Shown: positions 18,816-27,398 of the stretch, piece by piece
Position numbering within the stretch: the stretch's first letter is position 1
Layout of the letters: each line of letters starts with the position of its first letter
NCBI RefSeq assembly: GCF_004114935.1
Contig: NZ_CP022221.1
Location: 2,501,001 to 2,565,000 of the forward strand
Direction of reading: 5' to 3'
DNA length: 64,000 bases
Origin: Bradyrhizobium zhanjiangense
GTDB taxonomy: Bacteria > Pseudomonadota > Alphaproteobacteria > Rhizobiales > Xanthobacteraceae
Notes under the pieces: model-generated
What the model was told of the DNA's origin: nothing
Database searches by the model: none
What the model saw: only the letters and a program-made list of their open reading frames with translations
Position numbers and translations under genes: made by a program

Positions 18816-19883
18816 TTGACTATACGTGTGACAAGCACAACGCCAGTTGCGCAGCCCGCCACGCTGGATGAACGCTCTGCTTCCTCGGAAATTGAATTCC
18901 GTCACGTCACCAAGACGTACGGGAGCGTCACAGCGGTCAATGACTTGTCGCTCACCGTTCGTCGTGGCGAATTCCTGACCATTCTCGGTCCAAGTGGTTC
19001 AGGCAAGACCACAGCCCTGATGCTTCTTGCCGGATTTGTGTCACCTAGTAAGGGAGACACCCTCATCTCCGGGAAGTCCATCGCTGCGGTCCCTTCTTAC
19101 CGGCGCGACCAAGGTATCGTCTTTCAAAACTACGCACCATTTCCCCATTTCACCGTGCGCCGAAACCTGGAATTTCCACTCGAAATGCGCGGCATGAAAG
19201 GCTCCGAAAGGATCGCATTGGTCGACCGTATGCTCGAGCGGGTCTACCTCAAGGAGCTCGGCGACCGAATGCCGGCGCAATTGAGCGGCGGGCAGCAGCA
19301 GCGCGTGGCGCTTGCCCGGGCGCTGATCGCCGATCCGCCGATCCTTTTGCTCGATGAGCCGCTCGGCGCGCTCGATCGTAACCTCCGCGAGCAAATGCAG
19401 GTCGAAATCAAAAGTCTGCACAGGGAATTCGGAAAGACAACCATTTGCGTAACGCACGATCAGGAGGAGGCGCTCACCCTATCGGATCGCATCGTCGTTA
19501 TGCGTGCCGGACGGATCGAGCAGACCGGTACACCCGAAGCTCTCTATGACCGGCCGACGACGCGCTTCGTGGCGACGTTTTTGGGCGAGGCCAACATCCT
19601 CACGCGTTCCGATTTCGAGACTGCCTCCGATTCCGCTCAGCCCCTTGGCACCGTTGCCACGATCCGGCCCGAGCGTATCCGCATCGGCGCCCCTGCAGAT
19701 CCTCATCCTGCCGATGCGGACCAGCGCCAGTCCGTGATCGGACAAGTGGACGACATGATATTCGCCCGCCCTCTACGGAAGTACCAAGTGCGCGTCGGTA
19801 GCAGCCTGGTCATCGCGCGCGAGCATGTTGCGCAGGACAGCGAACTTTCCCGCCCGGCGAAGAGGTACGGCTCGACTGGCTAA
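18816..19883 (+). CDS. ABC transporter ATP-binding protein, PotA-like, C-terminal end frameshifted
   Basis: The ATPase has Walker A (GPSGSGKTTA), Q-loop (QNYAPFPHFTV), signature (LSGGQQQRVALARAL), Walker B (ILLLDEPLGALD) and switch His (CVTHDQEEAL), followed by a TOBE-type regulatory domain. TTG 18816 is preceded by GGAG at 18804-18807; GTG 18768 would add 16 residues. Near 19845 a single-base loss replaces the natural end: the original frame reads PPGEEVRLDWLRSDV and stops at 19925-19927, just 6 bases before the permease ATG, whereas the present frame ends at 19883 with a 13-residue wrong tail. The nucleotide-binding domain is complete, so a partly functional protein is possible. It would energise the fused permease that follows. 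Confidence 0.82.
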   Translation: MTIRVTSTTPVAQPATLDERSASSEIEFRHVTKTYGSVTAVNDLSLTVRRGEFLTILGPSGSGKTTALMLLAGFVSPSKGDTLISGKSIAAVPSYRRDQGIVFQNYAPFPHFTVRRNLEFPLEMRGMKGSERIALVDRMLERVYLKELGDRMPAQLSGGQQQRVALARALIADPPILLLDEPLGALDRNLREQMQVEIKSLHREFGKTTICVTHDQEEALTLSDRIVVMRAGRIEQTGTPEALYDRPTTRFVATFLGEANILTRSDFETASDSAQPLGTVATIRPERIRIGAPADPHPADADQRQSVIGQVDDMIFARPLRKYQVRVGSSLVIAREHVAQDSELSRPAKRYGSTG

Positions 19884-19933
19884 GATCGGACGTCCGCTTT
19901 GTCGCGGACTGCGACAGCGAGCAGTAAACAGCG

Positions 19934-21712
19934 ATGGATGCACTTCAGAGACACTTGCGGATGCCGGTTGGGCTCACGGCCCCCGCCATGGCTATTCTGC
20001 TCGTCGTCTTCGGCATACCCCTCCTTCAGCTGTTGCTGACCAGCCTCAACGCGCCGTTCCTATCGCTTGCCAACTATCAAGCTTTTTTCAAACAGCAGGG
20101 AAATGTCTTCGTTCTCTACCAGACCATCAAGATGGGCGTGGTGGCCACGGTGATATGCCTCATCATCGGTTATCCGACAGCTTATCTGATTGTGATGGCC
20201 TCGAAGCCTGTGCGCATAGCGCTTACCGTGCTTGTCTTCATTCCCTGGCTCACCAGCGGTCTGGTGCGCACATACGCATGGACCGTGATCCTGGGCGACC
20301 ACGGCCTTATCAATAATCTACTGCTTGATCTGGGGCTGATCTCACATCCGCTCCCGCTTCTCTATAACCGCCTGGCTGTCTATATCGGGATGGTGCACAT
20401 CATGTTGCCCATCATGATTTTGCCGCTGCTCAGCGTCATGCAAGGCATCGACAAATCATTGCTGGCGGCAGCTCGCAGCATGGGGGCACGCCCCTTTGCC
20501 GCCTTCTGGCGAGTCTTCGTTTCGCTCAGCCTGCCCGGTGTTCGCAGTGGGATGCTGCTGGTCTTTGTGGTGTGCCTCGGCTTCTACATCACGCCGCAAG
20601 CCCTCGGCGAGCTGCCGGACGCTATGCTTTCGAACTTCATCGCCTCTCAGATCGCAAGCTCGCTCAATTTGGCGCCCATAGCAGCCGCCGCGTTTATTCT
20701 CCTGGCCATCGCCCTCGTCCTGCTATCCATTTTCGGGCTTGACGTTTCCGGTACGCAGGACCGCACGAAGCGGTCATTGCTTAGGTCTCGGGTGAGCCGA
20801 CCGTCAGCCGTGGGCGCGCTTTGGCGACAGCTCAATGAGCTCGCTATGTCTTATCTCGCAAAACGCTGGGCGGCGCAGCTGTACCTGACTGCTGGCGATA
20901 GCCGCTTGCCGCCAATCGGCGGCTCAATCTTTGTTCTCCTGGTGATGACCTTCCTGCTGTTTCCGGGCCTGGTCGTGATCATCATGTCATTCAGTGCAGG
21001 GGCATTTCTACAATTCCCACCGCCCGGCTTTTCCCTGCAGTGGTATCACGCTTTCTTTGGCGATCCGTCGTGGACCGGCGCATTCTGGAACAGCATTCAG
21101 ATCGGAGTGGCCGTTACCATCCTCTCCACGGTCATTGGAACGCTTGCGGCCTATGGCCTGAGCCGTTGCTCTGCGTGGCTGCGAAGCTTCCTGACCATGC
21201 TTCTCCTTGCGCCCATCATTGTTCCGGTCATCGTCGTTGGTGTTGCGGCCTATCTCGGGCTGATCAATCATGGGCTAATCGGTTCGAAACTCGGCATCGT
21301 GCTTGCTCATAGCATCAGCGCCATCGCCTATGCTGTCGTGATCGTCACGGCAACTCTGGCAACCTTCGATCGGCGGCTCGAACAGGCGGCAAAAAGTATG
21401 CGGGCAGGGCCAGTACGGACCTTCCTGAGAGTTACGCTTCCTTTGATCCGACCGGGCATCATCGCCGGCGCCGTGTTCGCCTTCTTTGCTTCGTTCGATG
21501 AGGTGGTTGTTACATCTTTCGTCAGTGGCTTTTCCATCCGTACACTTCCGCTGAAAATGTGGGAGAATATCAACCAGCAGATCGATCCAACGATCGCCGC
21601 AGTGGGAGCACTGTTGACGCTCCTGCCCATCCTTTGGTTGGTCGCCCTGTACGTCACCTGGTGGCGGTCACGACTTAAACTCCACGGAGCGCCTGTTAAC
21701 CCGATTGCGTGA
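19934..21712 (+). CDS. Fused PotB-PotC-type ABC transporter permease
   Basis: The 592-residue protein joins two polyamine/iron-type permeases in one chain. The N-terminal half (about 1-280) has six membrane spans and an EAA loop around AARSMGARPFAAFWRVFV. A basic linker of about 50 residues (TQDRTKRSLLRSRVSRPSAVG) leads to the second half (about 330-592), with its own spans and EAA loop AAKSMRAGPVRTFLRVTLP. Both ABC-docking loops are intact, so one chain could form the whole channel with an ATPase dimer. Fused permeases of this kind are known in rhizobia. The gene itself is intact, but both PotD-like binding proteins in the window are broken, so uptake would need a binding protein from elsewhere. 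Confidence 0.88.
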   Translation: MDALQRHLRMPVGLTAPAMAILLVVFGIPLLQLLLTSLNAPFLSLANYQAFFKQQGNVFVLYQTIKMGVVATVICLIIGYPTAYLIVMASKPVRIALTVLVFIPWLTSGLVRTYAWTVILGDHGLINNLLLDLGLISHPLPLLYNRLAVYIGMVHIMLPIMILPLLSVMQGIDKSLLAAARSMGARPFAAFWRVFVSLSLPGVRSGMLLVFVVCLGFYITPQALGELPDAMLSNFIASQIASSLNLAPIAAAAFILLAIALVLLSIFGLDVSGTQDRTKRSLLRSRVSRPSAVGALWRQLNELAMSYLAKRWAAQLYLTAGDSRLPPIGGSIFVLLVMTFLLFPGLVVIIMSFSAGAFLQFPPPGFSLQWYHAFFGDPSWTGAFWNSIQIGVAVTILSTVIGTLAAYGLSRCSAWLRSFLTMLLLAPIIVPVIVVGVAAYLGLINHGLIGSKLGIVLAHSISAIAYAVVIVTATLATFDRRLEQAAKSMRAGPVRTFLRVTLPLIRPGIIAGAVFAFFASFDEVVVTSFVSGFSIRTLPLKMWENINQQIDPTIAAVGALLTLLPILWLVALYVTWWRSRLKLHGAPVNPIA

Positions 21713-22613
21713 AGCGCCAAGCAAGCAGCATCATCCGGACCGCACCAGCAGTGCTCGAATACTCACGCTCCTTGAGCGCACGAAGCCCTGTTCGACAGCA
21801 AGAGAGAGCTTTGCAGTACCGGATCTACCCACATCCATTCGCGTGCGCGCCGGACAATCCGCAGCGCAGCTCCTGTCGAAATCGCGCGGTGCGATTGCGA
21901 ATAGAACGACCCAAACGTGGCCCGTTGTCATCTACGTGCCCGCAACGCGGCGCGCTCGGCCTTGTCAATCGGACGCTCTGCCGCTGCGCGCGCGACCAAA
22001 CCCTGCTAAGTGCTTCTATTCGCAGATCGCGACCGGTTTCGAGCCCCGCCATTGTGTGCCCGTGATGAGCCGATACCCTGAGGTGCTTTTGCGGGAGTCT
22101 ACGACAGACACTCCGAATCGCCTTGCCTGCCCACCCATACCCAGTCTTCTTCGAATAATGAACGTCGGAGGCACATACAGAAAAATGGCCGCGTGAAGTT
22201 CACGCGGCCAAGTCAGGGAGGAAACGCCCCAAGGGACCAGCGGATCAGCGTCAAGATCGAATGACGATCGCTCTACACCTGCGAGAGCGCCCAAGGTCGG
22301 GAGTGCTCTCTCGGATCGCCCGTGAGCATCTCCTCACGTAGCCCGGTTCAGGCAATGGAGGGCTGCGATCTTCAGGCGTGATACGCCTTTTTTGTGCGCA
22401 CAAGCATCGATTTATGCGCGTTGTCACTGTCGGTGCTCACTCCATACTCTGACGACGCCAATGGGTGACGGTTATGTGTCAAACGTGAACGAGATTGAGT
22501 TGCTAGCCGACAGCTACGCGTGAAGACATGCTCTAGACGGCCACCTACAACAGAGAGTGCGAGTTCAGATTTTCGCAATCAATCTGGACTAGCTAACCCG
22601 CGCGCTCATTTCG
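21713..22613. other. Intergenic region with a minus-strand terminator
   Basis: No gene is recognisable between the fused permease and the chemotaxis-receptor pseudogene. The ORFs present are mutually overlapping and lack domain signals. The only clear element is the hairpin at 22186-22210, annotated separately. Confidence 0.45.
22186..22210 (-). terminator. Rho-independent terminator (minus-strand reading)
   Basis: A perfect 12-base stem (TGGCCGCGTGAA with TTCACGCGGCCA) around a single-base loop is followed on the minus strand by five T residues (the AAAAA at 22181-22185). This is the classical intrinsic terminator layout for transcripts coming from the right. No minus-strand gene is recognisable upstream of it, so its gene may have been lost. 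The real loop would open a few base pairs. Confidence 0.6.
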
Positions 22614-24615
22614 ATGATCGCTCCATTGCAGATGACCAGCATGGCGCCTGAGCGCCGACCGAGACGCGCAAAGCGATCGGTACTTGGTCGAGGCTTCCGC
22701 ATTGGATTGCGCAACCAAATGGCGCTGCTCGGGACCTGCGGAATTCCCATCACGGGTGGAATCTGTGTTGCCGCGGTGCACTATGCGAATCTGGTCCAGG
22801 ACGACTGGAACAACAGCAATCAGTTCAAAGCCCACGTCGCCTCGCTGTCTGAGAGCTTACTGGAGTCACGCCAGATTACGAGCGACTTCCTTCACAAGCC
22901 AAGTGAGATGTTCCTGGCTCGGTACGCACAGAACCAGAGCGCCAGCTCGCTGAGCTCAGTCAAATCGAAAAGTTTGTGACGTCATTGCAGAACGATGACT
23001 TGCTAAAGCAAGCCACCTCGCTGCGTTCTGTGATCAATCTCTATGCAACGCGCTTTCAGAACGTGATCTCGGCGCAGCGCAACCTCGGTTTTAGTGAAAA
23101 CGAGGGCTTTCAAGGCAAGCTGCGAACAGCCGTGCACAATGTCGAGCAACGGCTTTTTGAGCAGAACCAGCAACGCCTCACCGTTTTGCTGCTGCTGATG
23201 CGCCGACACGAAAAGGACTTCATCTTGCGAGACGACGACAAATATGCCGACCAGCTGACAGACCGTGAGGCTGAATTCGAGACCGCCCTCGAGCAGTCCC
23301 GCCTGCCGGCCGACGCAATTTCGCAGATCCTCGAACTGATCCGCTCCTATAAAGCGAATTTTGTGGCGTTCTCGGTCACGAAGCAGACGCTGAGTGACCA
23401 GGTGGAGGATCTCGGTCAGATCTACGACAGAGTTCGCCCGGCCCTTGCGAACCTCATGGCTGGCGCTGACGCACGTTCAGAAGCCGCTAAAATACGCGCG
23501 GAGGACATTCGGCAAAAACTCGTATGGATGATCGGCCTTACAACGCTGCTCACCGGTTTTCTCGCTTTGCTGTTCGGCCAGCGCATCACCAAGACAATCG
23601 CTTCCATGACGGCGGCAATGCGTCAGCTTGGGGAAGGTCAGTTGGATGTTGTTCTGCCGGGAGTTGGCCGCGAAGATGAGCTCGGCGAGATGGCCGAAGC
23701 TGTCGAACTCATCAAGCTGAAAGCCAGCGAGGAGGCCCGCATCCAACTCGAACGCAAGGCTGAGCAGGGACCGCACTGCCGCCAGGCAGCGCAGGGCTGC
23801 AATCGAGCAACTTGCAAACGAGTTCGAGATGGCTGTCGGGAAAGTCATCGACAGCGTCTCGTCCGCATCATCGGAACTGGAAGGCTCTGCTCGCAGCCTC
23901 ACCAGTACCGCCGACAACGGTCGTCAGCTATCGATTGAGGTCGCCTCGTCATCGGAGGAAGCCTCAACCAACGTTCAACGGATCGCGGCAGCGACAGGCG
24001 AAATGGCAGGAACTATCGCCATATTGGTCCGCAGGTCGAAAAGTCCGCGAATATGGCATACGAGGCCGTGCGTAAGGTCGAACTTAGCGATGAACGCATG
24101 GCTAGTTTGGCTATGGCAGCCGACCGTGTCGATAACGTTGTCGAGCTGATCGTCGCGATCACACGGCAGATTAATCTGCTCGCGCTCAACGCGACGATCG
24201 AAGCTGCCCGCGCTGGCGAGTTCGGCAAAGGCTTTGCGATTGTAACTCAAGAAGTGAAAGCTCTAGCGACACAAACTGCGCAGGCCACAGTGGAGATCAG
24301 GCCAGGCAGCAACAAGTGACTCACTGACCGCCGTTAATGAAATAGGTGTGATCATCGGGCACATCTCGGCTATTGCCAAGACCGTGGCTGAGTCGGTCGA
24401 AGAGCAGGAAGCAACGAGCAAGAGCGTTGCAATTAATGTGCAGAGTGCCGCTACAAAGACCAGCGCTGTGGCCTCGAGGGTTCGCGAAGTCACCAATGGC
24501 GCGAATGAAACCGGTGATGCCTCCGTTACTGATGTCTGCCGAACGCCTGTCGGACGAAAGCTCTCGGCTAAAGCAACAGTTGGACAACTTCTTGAGCAGG
24601 GTGCAAGCGGCTTAG
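22614..24615 (+). pseudogene. Methyl-accepting chemotaxis protein, at least four frameshifts
   Basis: The pieces rebuild a membrane receptor for chemotaxis. The first frame (22614-22979) gives a basic N-terminus and first membrane span (LLGTCGIPITGGICVAAV), then shifts. The second (22976-23750) gives the periplasmic sensor region, with MRRHEKDFILRDDDKYADQL resembling HBM-type sensor helices, a second span (MIGLTTLLTGFLALLFG) and a HAMP domain (MAEAVELIKLKASEEAR). Later fragments carry the signalling helix (AVGKVIDSVSSASSELEGSA), the conserved hairpin tip ([23 protein letters not shown] at about 24150-24230), and the tail (RLKQQLDNFLSRVQAA) ending at 24615. Frame changes fall near 22960, 23765, 24030, 24290 and 24520. 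No functional receptor can be made. Confidence 0.85.
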
Positions 24616-25384
24616 GCCGGCCACGCAGTTGGACAACAAACGACCTGTTGATTGCAACTCTAAGAAAGCCGATTTTCCAATAGCAGGGAAAAATAGTGCT
24701 TCATCGACTGGTGTAAACAGGCGTTTTTTGAGAGACTCGGTGCAATCGATCTGCTGCCGAGAGATGATCGTAAATGAACTGGGATTGCATCATCGAAAAG
24801 CGCTGATCGCTACAGGGCTCCGCGTCGCACGATGGCGTCATCATGCTGTTGACCGAATTCATTTCTAAGGGGGCGGGCTACTATACGCGCCGCGGCGAGC
24901 ACGCAACTCGGGATTCGTCAGTCTTGGCCTGAACGAATGCGCGAGTTGAGTCGATGAGTGCGCGGTTGACAGGCTGCTGAAGAGCGTGGTCTTCCAACCG
25001 CTGCGCGAGTATGGGATGTCGTCCGGTCAACGCAAGCTGTTGATGGTGCGCGCTAAGATCGGCTTTGGCGAACGAATCAGGTGTTGCTTCTCGGCCCAGC
25101 GCGGTCGCGTCAGTCGGACTTCGCTCGGCTCCTTGGTCTACCGCGCTCGCTGCTCTAGGTACGGGGACGGTTGGCTGGCCGATGCGATTGGCAAGCTTTG
25201 CCCGGATCACCTGACAGACTTCAATAGGGACCACACGATTGCGTTACTGCCCGAGCGGAAGGAACTGGGGCGTCATCTAAGCTTCAACGTGGGGACATAT
25301 CCGTTGAGTCAGATACTGCGGTAACCTAACTGCCGCTCCTGGGACACTGGGACTGGTAGTATGTTGAAAATGGAGAGGTGCGAC
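24616..25384. other. Region without a recognisable gene
   Basis: Overlapping ORFs occur on both strands between about 24881 and 25324, but neither shows a domain I can name. The plus-strand frame ending LSFNVGTYPLSQILR at 25322 looks protein-like and may be the tail of a decayed gene. Immediately before 25385 a GGAGAGG ribosome binding site serves the acetyltransferase. Confidence 0.4.
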
Positions 25385-25927
25385 ATGGTGATCACGCGTA
25401 AAGTCTCTATCGATGACGCCACAATGGTGACTCACATGGTAGAAAGTCTGTTTGCCGAGCTTGGTGCCGGCCAATCGCAGGCGGGAGTGAAGACCGAGCT
25501 GGTTGCCGACCTTCTCGCCATGAATGAGTGCGTCTACGGGTATCTCGCCTTCCTTGACGAAAGGCCCGTCGGCATCCTTATGGTGTCGGGAAGCGCTTCC
25601 CTTTCTGCGCGAGGAACTTACGGCATCATCACCGAGCTTTACGTCGTACCGGATCAGCGATCGTCTGGAGTCGCTATGCGCCTTATCGAGGGTGCCGTGA
25701 GCCTGGGCGTGGAAAAAGGCTGGGTCCAGCTTGAAGTGGGAACACCCAAGCAACCGATGTGGAATCGTAGCCCCAACTCAGCCTTATATTTGAAGGCGGG
25801 CTTTGCAGAGATCGGTCCGCGCCTCATGTTTACCTTGCGCCGTCTAGTCGGTCCAAGAGAGCACACCACTGCTAGGGCCCGTTCGCGATTAGGTTCTGAG
25901 TTGGCATCGTTGGGCCACGGTTGTTGA
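25385..25927 (+). CDS. GNAT-family N-acetyltransferase
   Basis: The 180-residue protein has the GNAT acetyl-CoA-binding fold. The N-terminus (VITRKVSIDDATMVTHMVESLFAEL) is typical for strand 1 and helix 1. The central ELYVVPDQRSSGVAMRLIEGAV contains the V-P-x-x-R-x-x-G-V pyrophosphate loop of motif A, and SPNSALYLKAGFAEIGPR is the C-terminal motif B. The substrate cannot be told from sequence; amines, antibiotics or protein N-termini are all possible. ATG 25385 is preferred over ATG 25361 because GGAGAGG lies at the right distance. The last 30 residues after LVGPRE are low in conservation-like features and may be an altered tail. It stands alone between decayed regions. Confidence 0.82.
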   Translation: MVITRKVSIDDATMVTHMVESLFAELGAGQSQAGVKTELVADLLAMNECVYGYLAFLDERPVGILMVSGSASLSARGTYGIITELYVVPDQRSSGVAMRLIEGAVSLGVEKGWVQLEVGTPKQPMWNRSPNSALYLKAGFAEIGPRLMFTLRRLVGPREHTTARARSRLGSELASLGHGC

Positions 25928-26202
25928 TGGCTCTACTATTCTCAGAACAAACGTGTTGATCCAACTCCGCGCCCGAAGCATTGCCTCTACGACCAGTGCC
26001 GCTGGTGGCTACACAGTCCTTGCACGTGTGCGGTGTCAGTTGCTATTTTCATCGTCCGTGAAGAATGCGGAGCGGCTTGCAAGCAGAAGTTATCGGATTT
26101 TGCAGGAAAGCGGTGTGTTGGATCACGCTTTCCTGGGTTTTGAGGTTTGCTTTTGGGCAATTCGTGATTCCCTGACCTCGGGGTCATCGGCATTGGGGAA
26201 CG

Positions 26203-26560
26203 CGATGAGCAAACTGCGCGATGTTCTCCAGAAAGGCCTGCTGCTTCCGGCCCTCGATCAAATCATCGGCATGGGTCACCGCAGGCGCAGTTGGCGCCGC
26301 TGATCGACTGGAACATCCTAGATGACCGATTTCGTCGTGCTGGTCCAGGAAAGTGTGTCGGTGGCGCAGAAGACTGGCGCGATCGGCCCAAGGACCTGGA
26401 GCGGTAGTCGTTGATGGCACAGTGCAGCCGAAGGTAGTCGCGCATCCGACTGATGCGCGGGTGATGCATCGGGCCATCATCAAACTCGTCGGGCTCGTCA
26501 AACGCGTGTGCCGCTGCGCCAGAGCTACCTGCGCCTGGCCATAACTGGCTCGGCGCATGT
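26203..26560 (+). pseudogene. IS5-type transposase scar with internal deletion
   Basis: The N-terminal piece reads MSKLRDVLQKGLLLPALDQIIGMGH, followed after a frame change by IDWNILDDRF, which matches the start of IS5-type transposases. After an internal deletion a second piece (about 26400-26510) reads VVVDGTVQPKVVAHPTDARVMHRAIIKL, the segment around the second half of that family, and then decays (frame change into RQSYLRLA). The central catalytic region is missing, so the element is dead. No clear terminal repeats were found. Confidence 0.6.
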
Positions 26561-26726
26561 CCGATGAAAATGGCTCTGACCATTCGCCCGCTTAGTGGTG
26601 CGCCCCTGACATTTGGGAGCAATCGTGACCATTTATTTCACTCTGGAAGCGGAGTTGCTCGAGGCGCGCGTGCTCCGACCCGGGCGACGGTCTTTATGTT
26701 TGTCCACCTTGAAGCAATCGCGCTCC

Positions 26727-26960
26727 GGCGACGTACGCCGTCATGATGGCAGGCGAAAGCGACGCGATTGAGGGCAAGAGCGCGATTTCGGCAGGAGTGA
26801 CTTAGATCGGCCGGTCGGTGAGGGCGATCGGCCATCAGTCGATTCAGTTCCATGGCGCAATCGGAATTACCATACAGCATAGCATCGGTCACTTTCAAGC
26901 ATGTGATCATGGTCAATGCGCTGTTCGGCCACTCAGGCGGGCCCCGGCACTCGGAGAGCT
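26727..26960 (+). pseudogene. C-terminal scar of an acyl-CoA dehydrogenase
   Basis: Around 26740-26890 one frame gives YAVMMAGESDAIEGKSAISAG, then a TAG, then IGRSVRAIGHQSIQFHGAIGIT and SIGHF. This matches the C-terminal helices of acyl-CoA dehydrogenases, where the family has a VGQQAIQLHGGIG-type motif that contacts FAD. After another frame change KHVIMVNALFG follows. The N-terminal two thirds are absent. The minus-strand 191-residue ORF over the same DNA is therefore considered a shadow. Confidence 0.55.
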
Positions 26961-27398
26961 CGGCAGCGAGCGACGGGAATGACCGCACGTGGTAGGAGCG
27001 TTGCGACGACGTCGTCACCACCGGATTAAACCCTGAGGCGGCGGCGAATTTTTCCTCCACGCCGACGACCTCGAAGCGTGGCGCTTGCGACGGCTTTGCC
27101 CTCACATTTTCCTTCTCGCCCCAACCGGTCGAAAGATTCGTCGAAAAGGTCGTGCCGATACGCGATCGCTTCATCTGTTTGGCTGTGGCGCTCAAAAAGC
27201 GAGAGTGAGCCATGATTCAGGACGGCTGAGAAGACTGGTAGCCGCAGCTGATAAGCTATGCCTCCAAGTCCTCAGCCGGCCATCAAGTCTATGCAGCTTC
27301 GTTGAGTCCAGCAAATCAACGCACCTTCGCGTGCTCTGACGAATGCCGACACCTATCGAACAACAGTCTCGCACTTGACGGCTCCCAGCAAGCTGCCG
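26961..27398. other. Region without a recognisable gene
   Basis: Nothing recognisable is found between the acyl-CoA dehydrogenase scar and the stop of the minus-strand MFS gene. The ORFs here are short and share no obvious family motif. No terminator hairpin with a T-run was seen after the MFS stop. Confidence 0.4.

Noticed and set aside
26638..27213. 191-residue minus-strand ORF
   Set aside because: The plus strand carries recognisable acyl-CoA dehydrogenase C-terminal motifs over part of it, and the minus product shows no family features.
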